Below are positions 45,660 to 54,100 of a DNA stretch of 64,000 bases, piece after piece; the stretch's first letter is position 1; the number at the start of each line of letters is the position of its first letter. The notes under the pieces are model-generated. The model did not search any database. It saw only the letters and a list, made by a program, of their open reading frames with translations, and had not been told where the DNA came from. This DNA comes from UMGS1889 sp964540575 (GTDB taxonomy: Bacteria; Bacillota; Clostridia; Oscillospirales; Ruminococcaceae), in contig CAZINI010000004.1 in the NCBI GenBank assembly GCA_964540575.1, positions 1-64,000 of the forward strand, given 5' to 3'. The position numbers were made by a program, and so were the translations under genes.

Positions 45660-46690
45660 TCGCCGAATATCTCGGGATAAACGGCGGCAGCGACTTCACG
45701 AATGCCCTTTACAACATTCTGTGACGGTCTGCTGACGGGGTTTGTTTCTACCTGATAAACCTGACCGTTCTTAACGGCGGAGATATTCTCCCAGCCTGCA
45801 CGGGCGGAAATTTCGCCGAAGTCGTAGCCGTCATATTTTACGCTTGTGATGATAACATCGGGGTCGGCGGCGATAACCGTTTCCTCGGAATTGGAGATCC
45901 AGCCTTCCTCATTTGCGTAAATATTTTCTGCACCGACGATATTCAGAATATCGTTGATAAAGGTGTTGTTTCCGCAGGAATAGAGATAGGGTGCGGCGGA
46001 AATTTCAAAGTAAACGGACTTCTTTTCGGTTATCCCGGCTGCCTTTTCGCTTATCTCGGAGATGCAGCTGTCAATATCCGCAATAAGCTCCGTGCCCTTG
46101 TCCGACTTGTCAACGCATTCGGAGATAAAGCGGATACTGTCCTTCAAGCTGTCAATGGATTCTGCCGAGGGGACGTAAAGCACGGTAACTCCCGCTTCTT
46201 TAAGGGCACTGTATGGGTCGTCCGCACCTGTCATAGAAATGCCGTCGATGATAACGGCGTCGGGTTCGAGAGATGCGATATATTCAATATCAAAATTTCT
46301 GAAATCCAGCGTGCAGACAGATGGGTCGATGCCTTCAACGTCGGCAGAATACTTATCGGCGGCGATTATTCTGTCGCCGATGCCCAAACCTGTTAGTATC
46401 TCCGTAACGGAGGGTGCTCCCGAGATGATGGCATTCAGCTCGTTATTTATCTCAATTGTGCCGCCCTCTAAATCTTTGACGGTCTTTGCGTTTTCCGAGG
46501 GGGCTTCAGCGGTTTCTTCCGCCGATGCTTCCGTTTGGGACGTTTCCGCAGACTCGGTTTCAGTCTGAGATACCGATTCCGTTACCGATACGGTGGTGTC
46601 TGTAACGGAAGCATTTCCCGATGAACAGGAAACAGCGGACAGGGCTGCTGCCATTGCGATGATAAGGGCGGTTAGTTTTCTCGTTTTCAT
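45656..46690 (-). CDS. Corrinoid ABC transporter, substrate-binding lipoprotein (BtuF type)
   Basis: 344 residues starting at the ATG at 46690, after two overlapping AAAGGA/AAGGAA sites. Lipobox AVSC, an acidic Thr/Ser linker to about residue 55, then a helical-backbone binding fold with ITSVKYDGYDF and the class III signature EILTGLGIGDRIIAAD. The 100 residues that the open frame adds upstream read through the riboswitch and are not translated. First gene of the importer operon. Confidence 0.9.
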   Translation of the reverse strand: MKTRKLTALIIAMAAALSAVSCSSGNASVTDTTVSVTESVSQTETESAETSQTEASAEETAEAPSENAKTVKDLEGGTIEINNELNAIISGAPSVTEILTGLGIGDRIIAADKYSADVEGIDPSVCTLDFRNFDIEYIASLEPDAVIIDGISMTGADDPYSALKEAGVTVLYVPSAESIDSLKDSIRFISECVDKSDKGTELIADIDSCISEISEKAAGITEKKSVYFEISAAPYLYSCGNNTFINDILNIVGAENIYANEEGWISNSEETVIAADPDVIITSVKYDGYDFGEISARAGWENISAVKNGQVYQVETNPVSRPSQNVVKGIREVAAAVYPEIFGE

Positions 46691-46875
46691 TTCTCTTTTT
46701 CCTTTCCTTTCGGCAAAAACACATTCGAGCGGTATTCCGTCCGAATGTGCCGAAAAAAGACAAATGCAAAGCAAGCCGTTTCCGATTTCCCGAAAAAACC
46801 GAAACAGCCAAAACCTCGCACCTGCTGCATCAACCGTACACTGCGGAATACAGCTCACCGGACAATACCGGAATT

Positions 46876-47112
46876 GTACAGGCAGGTATTCCGACTTTGA
46901 CCGCTTCCGCAAGCCTTCCCATAGCGTGGCTTCACCTGTGTCTTTTCTCCCGCCTTCGGCGGGAGAAAAGACACACCGATTTACCATATAATTCTACAGT
47001 GACATAAGCATAAATGCCCTATGCGGAAGTTTGGATATATACATATCCGTGGTCATTACGGCGGCAGGACCGTGTACCGATCACTTTCGGTATGACTTCC
47101 CTGACTCTGTAC
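46876..47112 (-). promoter_or_regulatory. Cobalamin riboswitch
   Basis: On the minus strand the aptamer is closed by GTACAG (47107-47112) with CTGTAC (46876-46881). Inside are AGGGAAG, ACACGGTCCTGCCGCCGTAA, TGTCACTG, GCTATGGGAAGGC and the B12 box AAGTCGGAATACCTGCC, in the family order. A peripheral arm at 46937-46975 is a perfect 18-bp hairpin. It precedes the BtuF-type gene by about 185 nt, with further hairpins that could form the expression platform. Confidence 0.93.
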
Positions 47113-47173
47113 AGGACGCATAATGCGTCTGTGCCGTTATTTACTGCGGAGGTGTATTTTCCGCATCAACATT

Positions 47174-47202
47174 ATTATATCAGCTTGGTATAGTTTTGTC
47201 AA
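47174..47202 (-). promoter_or_regulatory. Promoter of the riboswitch-importer transcript
   Basis: Perfect TTGACA-17-TATAAT on the minus strand, predicted start near 47167, some 55 nt before the aptamer. Confidence 0.88.
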
Positions 47203-47394
47203 TAATGAAATTTCCGCATTATTTCCTGCCATTTTCACAAAGCTTTCAAAATAGTATGCTATATTTGATATAATATATCAAAGCAAATTTATAAAGATAA
47301 AGAAAAGTTAAGTTTTTACGCAAGACTATTGACTTTATCGTCGGGATATTATAATATTTATGTATCAAATCGAAAGGGGAACAGTCCTTTTATT

Positions 47395-48462
47395 ATGACA
47401 AATACCTACGAGCAGGCTTCGCTTGTTCAAATAAAACCAAGTAAAGAGGAAGCCCGCAGCATACGAAAGCGGTACAGCTTCATTGCCCTGATGATGGCAC
47501 TGCATATTGCCATTTACAATCTCGTCCCGAGGGCAATTTACCTTATTGCGGGGGCTGCAAACGGGGCACAGGGCGGATATGCCGAGCTTTTTAAGGCGGG
47601 AGCAGAGTTTGCCGAGGCACATGATGCTGTATTTACGCCGATTAGAATTGTAACTATTCTTCTCTCGGAGCTTATCCCCGTTTTTATCGGCTGCAAATAT
47701 CTGAAAATTGACCTAAAGGGGCTTTTCAATATATCGGAATTTTCGGCAAAAGAGCTGGGGACTTCGGTAGTTTTCGGCTTGGGAACGCAGTCTGCGGCAG
47801 CGATGATAACGACAGTCATCGTGTTTATTTATATGCTGGTGACGGGAAACCCCATGCAGCAGCCTATTTCCACCTCTGCAAGCAGTCCGTTCGGAACGGT
47901 CATTTTCTGGATATACGCCTGTATTCTCGGACCCATAAGTGAAGAGATATTTATGCGGGGCTTTCTGCTGTCCTCGCTGAGAAAATACGGGGATATGTTT
48001 GCGGCGGTATTCAGCGGGATCATTTTCGGGCTGTTTCACGTAAATCTCTATCAGGCGTCATATGCGATACCTATGGGGATATTCCTTGCGGCAGTTGCGT
48101 TGAAAACAGGTTCTATCGTTCCCACAATAATGATGCACATTGTTTGCAATACCACAAATATGGTGATGGTACAGTGGATGATGAGTGAACTCGGCACTAA
48201 CGATACTTCAAAGATAATGGAGATAGTTATGTCGGGGGAAACAAGCTATATGGCACCGATGATAGTTAATCTTCTGTGGCGTATGTGCTTTATCGGAGTG
48301 TTTATCGCAATGTTTGTGATAATGTTCGGCAAAAACGGAAAATGGCGTATCAGAAAGTCCACGCCCGCAGGCAGGGAACGCACCTGGAAGCTGATGCTTA
48401 CGTCATTCTGGCTGCCCGTACTGCTTTTCCTTGTGGGGATGATCATCTATGACCTGTTCTAG
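47395..48462 (+). CDS. CPBP-family (CAAX-type) intramembrane protease
   Basis: 355-residue polytopic membrane protein with about eight helices. The catalytic motif EE-x3-R is in ISEEIFMRGFL, the second motif F-x3-H in GLFHVNLYQ, and the third H-x3-N in MHIVCNTTN, all intact. Bacterial CPBP proteins process membrane peptides, bacteriocin immunity factors or regulators; the target here is unknown. The ATG at 47395 has only a distant GAAAGGGGA; a TTG at 47329 would add 22 residues. TTGACT followed by TATAAT after 15 bases at 47329-47355 could be a weak promoter but overlaps that frame. Confidence 0.85.
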   Translation: MTNTYEQASLVQIKPSKEEARSIRKRYSFIALMMALHIAIYNLVPRAIYLIAGAANGAQGGYAELFKAGAEFAEAHDAVFTPIRIVTILLSELIPVFIGCKYLKIDLKGLFNISEFSAKELGTSVVFGLGTQSAAAMITTVIVFIYMLVTGNPMQQPISTSASSPFGTVIFWIYACILGPISEEIFMRGFLLSSLRKYGDMFAAVFSGIIFGLFHVNLYQASYAIPMGIFLAAVALKTGSIVPTIMMHIVCNTTNMVMVQWMMSELGTNDTSKIMEIVMSGETSYMAPMIVNLLWRMCFIGVFIAMFVIMFGKNGKWRIRKSTPAGRERTWKLMLTSFWLPVLLFLVGMIIYDLF

Positions 48463-48514
48463 GTTTTCTGCATTTCTTTCGAAAGAATAACACGATGTAA
48501 TTGAGGTGGTATTT

Positions 48515-49102
48515 ATGTTCAAGAAAAATCTTAACAATATGAAGAAAAATCTTTGGCTTTCCTGCGGCTTGGGGATTTTAGCGGGTCTGCTGCTGATATT
48601 CTTTGCCGAAAAGTCGATGATATTTGTCTGCACGACATTCGGCATCATCTGCACGGTATATGGTTTGGTGCGGCTTATCGCTTGGTTTGCAAAGACTCAC
48701 AGTTACAGTTCGGGCGACCTTGTTGGGGGAATTATCGGACTGGCGGCGGGTTCTCTGCTGATAGCACATCCGAAGTTCATTATCTCTATTATCCCGCTGA
48801 TAATCGGTATTGTTATCACAATAGTCGGCATCAACAAAATCAAGGATACTATGGACATAAAAAACAGCGGCTATGCCCATTGGGGGACGCTGATAGTTCC
48901 TGCACTGCTGGTTCTGGGGCTGGGCGTTTTCATCGTGATAAATCCTTTTGACGCAACCAAGCTGACTGTTCAGATAATCGGTGCAACGCTGGTATTCAAC
49001 GGAATTTCCGACCTGTGGACAATAAGCAGGGTAAATCACACCATCAAGACGGTTCACAATTATCAGACGGAAATTGAAACAACGGGCGAGGAAAAACGCT
49101 GA
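48515..49102 (+). CDS. HdeD/DUF308-family membrane protein
   Basis: 195 residues with six short hydrophobic helices and the regular GxxxL/IxxGxxLI pattern of DUF308 (GILAGLLLIFF, IIGLAAGSLLI, IIPLIIGIVITIVG). E. coli HdeD is an acid-stress membrane protein; the role in Firmicutes is not settled. The ATG at 48515 follows GAGGTG by six bases. It is 52 bases after the CPBP gene and ends at a bidirectional terminator. Confidence 0.82.
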   Translation: MFKKNLNNMKKNLWLSCGLGILAGLLLIFFAEKSMIFVCTTFGIICTVYGLVRLIAWFAKTHSYSSGDLVGGIIGLAAGSLLIAHPKFIISIIPLIIGIVITIVGINKIKDTMDIKNSGYAHWGTLIVPALLVLGLGVFIVINPFDATKLTVQIIGATLVFNGISDLWTISRVNHTIKTVHNYQTEIETTGEEKR

Positions 49103-49110
49103 AAAAATCA

Positions 49111-49166
49111 AACGCCATAGTGCTTATGACATTGTGAAGTCACAAGTGCTATGGCGTTATTTTTTT
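49111..49166. terminator. Bidirectional terminator between the HdeD-like gene and the EAL gene
   Basis: AACGCCATAG pairs with CTATGGCGTT, with an inner CTTATGAC/GTCACAAG pairing, followed on the plus strand by eight T residues and on the minus strand by TTTGATTTTTTC. Confidence 0.85.
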
Positions 49167-50827
49167 TATTTCGTATGCAGCTTATCAAAATCTCCCAGCG
49201 GAACGGGTTTGGAATAGTAAAAGCCCTGTGCCACGTCACAGCCGCAGTTATGGAGAAACTCTGCCTGTTCCTTGGTTTCCACGCCCTCGGCGACCAGATC
49301 AAGTCCAATGTCCTTGGACATGGAAATGGTATGGGAGATGATCTTCTTTCCACGGTCGGAAAGCATAAATTCGCTGAAGAAGTCCCGGTCTATCTTGATA
49401 ACGTCAAAGGGGGTGCTTTTTAGCATATTCAGTGAAGAATATCCCGAGCCGAAATCGTCCATCAGCAGCATATAGCCCCGTGATTTCAGCTTCTTTATCA
49501 TATCCTCCGTGCCTGCGTTTTCCACAGTTTCTGTGATCTCGGTTTCTATGTATTTTTTCGGGATATTATACTTTTCCACCAGACGGTCAAGGGTGTCGAT
49601 AAAGCCTTCGTTTGCCAGATGAACTCTTGAGATATTCACCGAGATAGGCACAGGCTTTTCACCGCTGTCTATCCAGCCCCGAACAGCCTTGCACGCCTGT
49701 TCCCAGATATACTCGTCCAGCTTGATAATGAAGCCGTTCTGCTCGAAAACGGGGATAAATTCCATCGGGGAGATCATACCCTTTTCGGGGTGTACCCATC
49801 TTGCAAGGGCTTCCGCTCCCACTATCTCACCGCTGGTTATGCTGCATTTGGGCTGGAGGAACATAACAAATTCGCCGTGCTCTAGGGCGTAATACATTCT
49901 GTCCTCGATATATTTGCGGGAAATAAGTTTGTTTTCCTGATTATCGGAATAATAGCCTACGTTGTTCAGGGCATTTCCTTTGATGCTCTGCCTTGCCATG
50001 GCGGCTCTGTCGCCCATTTTCCGAATGGGGAGGGTCTTATCGGTAATGATATGAACGCCGAAAACAAAGCGGTATTCAATGTCCTCATACCGTCCCAGAC
50101 GCTCCTCAATAAGCCCGATAAGCCGATTTATCTCCTCCGCTTTATCGAAGAGCAGGGCTATCATAAACACATCGGCGGACAGGCGGAGATGCACCTGTTC
50201 ATTCGTGCAGACGGAAAAGAGTCCGTTGGTGATGAAGTTCAGTATTTCCGTGCCCTTATCCTCGCCGTATCGGGCATTTATCAGCTTGAATTTTTCAATG
50301 TCAAACTGCATAAACGCAAGCTGTCTGCCGCTTTGGTCGTCCAGCAGCTTTTGCACACGGCTTGCGAATACGGCGGGGTGCTTGTCGTTGGTGAAGCTGT
50401 CCACCATAGTTTTGGTCAGCAGCTCGGAAGCGTTCATCAGTCGGATATGGCAGACTGCACATTTGATGTGCTTGCCGTCCTCCGATTTGCCGATAAGGGC
50501 GGTGAGGATTGCCCAGTGCCAGCTGGGTTCGCCGCTTTCGGAGGTATTTATTCTGAAATTTATATTGTAGTGTTCGTCGAGATATTCCTGCTTATTTCCG
50601 CTGAGCAGATCATTGCAGAAGGCGGAAATAACAGGCTTGTCAGCGGGGTGGATGATATTGCTTTCGCAGAGCTGAGCGAGCGGCTCCTTATCTGCTGTGA
50701 AAAACTTTTTAGCGAATTCCGAAGCGGTTATGTCAAAGCTGCCGTCGGTCAGGTCGGTTGCAAAGGTACACATTTCGGTGCTTGCCGACATAAATCTGCC
50801 CATTGCCTGAGCCACTGATATACCCAT
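49166..50827 (-). CDS. Cyclic-di-GMP phosphodiesterase with degenerate GGDEF and active EAL domain
   Basis: 553 residues: a PAS-like N-terminal part (about 1-135), a GGDEF domain whose signature is replaced by LRLSADVF and so cannot make c-di-GMP, and an EAL domain (about 300-545) with GAEALARW, the ETEITE segment, DDFGSGYSSL and AEGVET, as in active phosphodiesterases. No membrane helix; cytoplasmic. AAAGGAG precedes the ATG. It is monocistronic with its own promoter and terminator. No diguanylate cyclase or c-di-GMP riboswitch is in the window. Confidence 0.92.
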   Translation of the reverse strand: MGISVAQAMGRFMSASTEMCTFATDLTDGSFDITASEFAKKFFTADKEPLAQLCESNIIHPADKPVISAFCNDLLSGNKQEYLDEHYNINFRINTSESGEPSWHWAILTALIGKSEDGKHIKCAVCHIRLMNASELLTKTMVDSFTNDKHPAVFASRVQKLLDDQSGRQLAFMQFDIEKFKLINARYGEDKGTEILNFITNGLFSVCTNEQVHLRLSADVFMIALLFDKAEEINRLIGLIEERLGRYEDIEYRFVFGVHIITDKTLPIRKMGDRAAMARQSIKGNALNNVGYYSDNQENKLISRKYIEDRMYYALEHGEFVMFLQPKCSITSGEIVGAEALARWVHPEKGMISPMEFIPVFEQNGFIIKLDEYIWEQACKAVRGWIDSGEKPVPISVNISRVHLANEGFIDTLDRLVEKYNIPKKYIETEITETVENAGTEDMIKKLKSRGYMLLMDDFGSGYSSLNMLKSTPFDVIKIDRDFFSEFMLSDRGKKIISHTISMSKDIGLDLVAEGVETKEQAEFLHNCGCDVAQGFYYSKPVPLGDFDKLHTK

Positions 50828-50900
50828 ATAGCTGCCGCTCCTTTCTTTATGTATGCTTTTTTCCGACTTATGGGAAATTCAGCATATAACGTTATCTATA

Positions 50901-50929
50901 ATTATGCACTATTTTTTTCAAAAAGTCAA
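50901..50929 (-). promoter_or_regulatory. Promoter of the EAL gene
   Basis: TTGACT-17-CATAAT on the minus strand, predicted start near 50894. Confidence 0.68.
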
Positions 50930-51154
50930 GGGTAATTTTGTATAAAATATCATTATAATTATTATGGGAGTTCCCAAAAGTGGGATTATTTGCACATCGG
51001 GCGGAAAAGATGCTCCTAAAACTAATATTTTTACTAATCTTCTATCAGTATCAGTATATAGACTATCTTGCAAGCATATTTCTGTGGTGAGTATTGGGTA
51101 ATTATACTACATCATTTCTTTTCCCCACACTACTCTACTGACCTCTGTCAGCTT

Positions 51155-51240
51155 GTGGTGCCCCCGCAAAGGGGACAACCTTATATGGGCGGGGGACAGA
51201 ACAAACCCTAACGCAAAGCGGGGACTTTCCCCCGCCCCTA
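51155..51240. repeat. GC-rich palindromic intergenic segment
   Basis: GGGCGGGGGA (51187-51196) pairs with TCCCCCGCCC (51228-51237), preceded by a CCCC/GGGG hairpin at 51171-51184. It lies in the 887-base gene-free stretch 50828-51714, which otherwise holds only repeat copy B, the hairpin cluster at 51646 and the EAL promoter. A 73-codon open frame across it looks spurious. Confidence 0.5.
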
Positions 51241-51264
51241 ACGGTTTTCCCCTCTGCACTCTCT

Positions 51265-51480
51265 TTTCCCTTTCACCCCACCCTCTTTTCCCCGCTTTAC
51301 ATTTTTGTGTGGATATAAAGGTAGCGGTTCTTGGGATAGTTTGTTGTTTTGTTTTCTGCCTGTTACCTTACTGACCTTTGTCGGTTTGTGAAACCACATT
51401 TGCGATAACAAAATTAATAATTATGCATTATGAATTGTGAATTATGAATTAGTTAGCCCTCTTTACCCTGCTTTACATTT
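51265..51480. repeat. Dispersed intergenic repeat, copy B
   Basis: Second copy of the 216-bp element found at 11-226, in the same orientation. The closing AT-rich motif and the second CTCTTT-CTTTACAT block are kept. Confidence 0.85.
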
Positions 51481-51645
51481 TAGTGGAATGAGAAAATTTG
51501 AATACCAATGGGAAATAGTTAATAATCTGTTAGATTGGCTGTTGAATGGAAGTTGGTGCAATTATGTAAATTATTTTGGCGTTTTGTCTACATATTGATG
51601 AAAGATTAGTATAAGTTTTAGATGTCAGCGGCCGGAAAGGATATT

Positions 51646-51705
51646 TCGCCCGTTGCGACGGGCGACGAGGGCTCTGCCCTCGACCCGCAGCCTTTGCAAA
51701 GGCTG
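51646..51705. repeat. Triple-hairpin REP-like element next to tsaD
   Basis: Three hairpins in a row: CGCCCGTTGCGACGGGCG, CGAGGGCTCTGCCCTCG, and CAGCCTTTGCAAAGGCTG. It ends ten bases before the tsaD stop codon (minus strand) and could act as its terminator or transcript stabiliser. Confidence 0.65.
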
Positions 51706-51714
51706 GCGAAACCT

Positions 51715-52725
51715 TTATATTTCATCAAGACTGAGCGTTGCAACAGCGTTCAGGGATTCGTCCGCACGTTTTCCCGCAAGATAGTCGTAATATCCCTGAC
51801 AGGCTATCATTGCACCGTTGTCGCCGCAGAGGGAAAGGGGCGGCAGATAGAGCTTTGCACCCATTTTTTTGCAGCTTTCTTCCAGTCGGCTTCGTATCTC
51901 CGAATTTGCCGAAACGCCGCCTGCTGCTGCGATGGTTTTATATCCCAAAGCCTTTGCGGCTCTGATAGTGGTGTCCGCAAGAATGTCCGCAACGGTTTTC
52001 TGGAATGATGCAGCCATATCCGCCTTGTTTATTTCTTCGCCCTTTTGCTCGGCGTTATGGACGGTATTTATCACCGCTGTTTTCAGTCCCGAGAAGGAAA
52101 AATCGAACTCCGAGCCTGCCGCCTTGGGGTGAGGCAGCTTATAGGCAAGGGGATCGCCTTCCTTGGACAGCTTATCTATCTGAACGCCGCCGGGGTAGCT
52201 GAGTCCCAGAACTCTTGCGGTCTTGTCGAAGGCTTCGCCTGCCGCATCGTCCCGTGTTCTGCCTATAACGTGGAATTTCGTGTAGCTTTCCACCTCCACG
52301 ATATGGGAATGTCCTCCGCTTGCCACAAGGCAGAGATAAGGCGGTTCAAGGTCGGGGTGGGCGATATAATTTGCGGCAATATGCCCTGCGATATGGTGCA
52401 CGGGGATAAGCGGCTTGCCCGTACTCATGGCAAGACCCTTTGCGAAGCTGACCCCTACCAGCAGTGCACCGATAAGTCCCGGTGCATATGTGACGGCAAC
52501 GGCGTCAATGTCGTTCATAGTGCAGTTTGCCTCGGACAGTGCCCGTTTTACCACGTCAAGGATATTTTCGCAGTGCCGCCTAGAGGCTATTTCGGGGACA
52601 ACGCCGCCGTATTTTTTATGCTCCTCTATCTGTGTTGAAACAATGCTTGAGAGGATAGTTCTTCCGTCCTCCGATATGGCTGCGGCGGTTTCGTCGCAGG
52701 AGCTTTCTATTCCTAATATCTTCAA
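51715..52725 (-). CDS. tsaD: tRNA N6-threonylcarbamoyladenosine transferase
   Basis: Kae1/TsaD catalytic subunit that makes t6A at position 37 of ANN-decoding tRNAs; essential in most bacteria. 336 residues with LGIESSCDETAAA at the N-terminus, the metal-binding HHIAGH, LVASGGHSHI and GGVSANSEIR. The TTG at 52725 follows AAAGGA by nine bases; the in-frame ATG at 52743 overlaps the upstream gene and its binding site. It lies 14 bases downstream of a cysteine peptidase gene and seems to be the last gene of the Xre-ImmA-peptidase unit; tsaB and tsaE are not in view. Confidence 0.94.
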   Translation of the reverse strand: MKILGIESSCDETAAAISEDGRTILSSIVSTQIEEHKKYGGVVPEIASRRHCENILDVVKRALSEANCTMNDIDAVAVTYAPGLIGALLVGVSFAKGLAMSTGKPLIPVHHIAGHIAANYIAHPDLEPPYLCLVASGGHSHIVEVESYTKFHVIGRTRDDAAGEAFDKTARVLGLSYPGGVQIDKLSKEGDPLAYKLPHPKAAGSEFDFSFSGLKTAVINTVHNAEQKGEEINKADMAASFQKTVADILADTTIRAAKALGYKTIAAAGGVSANSEIRSRLEESCKKMGAKLYLPPLSLCGDNGAMIACQGYYDYLAGKRADESLNAVATLSLDEI

Positions 52726-52739
52726 TTTAAATGTTCCTT

Positions 52740-53309
52740 TCATTTTGGGACTATCAGCAGGATAACTCTCCCGCCGAAGCTTTCGGTTATAGATGAAATA
52801 TCCGTTTTATCCGTAAAAACGGAGGTCGTTGAATTGTTATAGCGGTTGAATATCTCGGCTTTACCGCCCGAAATTCGTATGACGACAAAGTGCATATAAA
52901 ACTGCTTTTTATCCTGATAAAGTAGGATAACGGGCAGCCCGTCCGACAACGCTTTGTCTGCTTTATCGGGGCTTGCGGTGACTTTGCATTTTATCCCCGA
53001 AATTTTCAGCACCCGTGCGATGCCGAATGCGTGGGCACCCAGCTTTCCCGTTTTCATAAACGGCAGGCGGATAAGTCCGTGCTTTTCCGTCAGATAGACT
53101 ATCCTCGAAAATGAGGGCTTATATCCCATCAGCTGCATAAAATTGAACGCTGCAATTGAGCCGCAGGTGTTGTACCCTTCCGAAAAATCCCCGAGGACGG
53201 TCAGCGAAAAGGGCAGCCGTCCCTGACCGTTTATGGGGACGGAAAAGCTGTCCCCGTTATCAAGTTCTATCCGCCTGTTACGGCGGTATTTTTTTATGCT
53301 GTTTTTCAT
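52740..53309 (-). CDS. Papain-like (C39-type) cysteine peptidase, cytoplasmic
   Basis: 189 residues without a signal peptide. A C39/BtrH-like fold is suggested by a catalytic Cys49 in YNTCGSIAAFNFM, His140 in YMHFVVIRISGG and a following Asn155 in EIFNRYNN, the usual order and spacing. The ATG at 53309 overlaps the ImmA stop codon (ATGA), so translation is coupled; there is no separate Shine-Dalgarno, and a longer frame that reads inside the ImmA gene is rejected. Its pairing with an Xre repressor and a metallopeptidase suggests a role in regulated proteolysis, which is inference. Confidence 0.72.
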   Translation of the reverse strand: MKNSIKKYRRNRRIELDNGDSFSVPINGQGRLPFSLTVLGDFSEGYNTCGSIAAFNFMQLMGYKPSFSRIVYLTEKHGLIRLPFMKTGKLGAHAFGIARVLKISGIKCKVTASPDKADKALSDGLPVILLYQDKKQFYMHFVVIRISGGKAEIFNRYNNSTTSVFTDKTDISSITESFGGRVILLIVPK

Positions 53310-53731
53310 AATGCGGCAGAGCGGCAGGGGGTAATATCGAAGTATATGTAAAGTGCCTTCTCCACCAGCTCCTCCTCGACGCCGAAATGCTCCGCCAGCT
53401 GCCACAGCTCGTTTTCGCCGCACTTTATGGCATCCTCCAGCTCGGCAATGGGGATAAGCTTCTTCACTGCCCATTTATCCGCACGGTACTCGTATCTCGA
53501 ACGAAGCTCCAGATAGGTCGGGGCGGTGTAAAAGGTGCCTGTTTCGCAGTGTCCGATCTCGTGGGCGATGGTGGTTTTCAGCTCCGCTTCGCCGTTCATT
53601 TTCCTGTCGTCAACGGCAATTGCACAGCGGTCGCTGAGCGGCACGGAAACCGCCTTTACGCTGTTCATGGGGAACAGATCAATATCTATTTTATGGGAAT
53701 TTGCAAAATCATACAGCTCGGAAAGTTCCAA
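53306..53731 (-). CDS. ImmA/IrrE-family metallo-endopeptidase
   Basis: 141-residue peptidase with the zinc motif H57-E-I-G-H61 in TTIAHEIGHCETG. In ICEBs1 and many prophages such proteins cut the partner Xre repressor to trigger induction. The TTG start is ten bases after AAAGGAG. It follows the Xre gene by six bases, which is the canonical repressor-antirepressor order. Confidence 0.9.
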   Translation of the reverse strand: MELSELYDFANSHKIDIDLFPMNSVKAVSVPLSDRCAIAVDDRKMNGEAELKTTIAHEIGHCETGTFYTAPTYLELRSRYEYRADKWAVKKLIPIAELEDAIKCGENELWQLAEHFGVEEELVEKALYIYFDITPCRSAAL

Positions 53732-53737
53732 TAAATA

Positions 53738-54064
53738 TCAGCTCCTTTGTGACTGCTTGAATTTTATATAGCTCAGAACGTCGTTCAGCTCCTCCTCGGT
53801 CAGGTCCTGTGCGGCGTCGTTTATCTGCCGTTTCAGGGCAAACTGCACATTTTCGGGCAGGATCTCGGCAGCGGTCAGGCTGTCAACGGGTACTCCGAAA
53901 AATCCTGCAATTGCTGAGAGGGCAGAAAGCGAAAGGCTTTTCGACCTGCCGTTTTTCAGTTCGGTGAGGGAGCTTCGGGAGATATTCAGCTCCTTACACA
54001 TTTTAGTAATGTTGGTGTCGTTCTCCTTGCAAAGCTTCTCTATTCTTTCGTACAATTCAGACAT
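53738..54064 (-). CDS. Xre-family repressor
   Basis: 108 residues with a Cro/CI helix-turn-helix at about 15-60 (ITKMCKELNISRSSLTEL) and a short helical C-terminal part (ENVQFALKRQINDA), the length typical of repressors paired with ImmA. The ATG at 54064 lies 11 bases after AAAGGAG; the eleven residues upstream in the frame are dispensable. It probably binds the TTCGGAATTC-type palindromes in the intergenic region next to it. Confidence 0.9.
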   Translation of the reverse strand: MSELYERIEKLCKENDTNITKMCKELNISRSSLTELKNGRSKSLSLSALSAIAGFFGVPVDSLTAAEILPENVQFALKRQINDAAQDLTEEELNDVLSYIKFKQSQRS

Positions 54065-54100
54065 AAACAATTGTTCTCCTTTGTGCGATATTAACAATAT

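Noticed and set aside
46691..46987. N-terminal extension of the corrinoid-binding protein
   Set aside because: It reads through the riboswitch and its arm; the lipoprotein signal and binding site begin at 46690.
51153..51374. 73-codon plus-strand frame in the repeat region
   Set aside because: It spans the palindromic segment and repeat copy B, has no RBS, and shows no protein-like composition.
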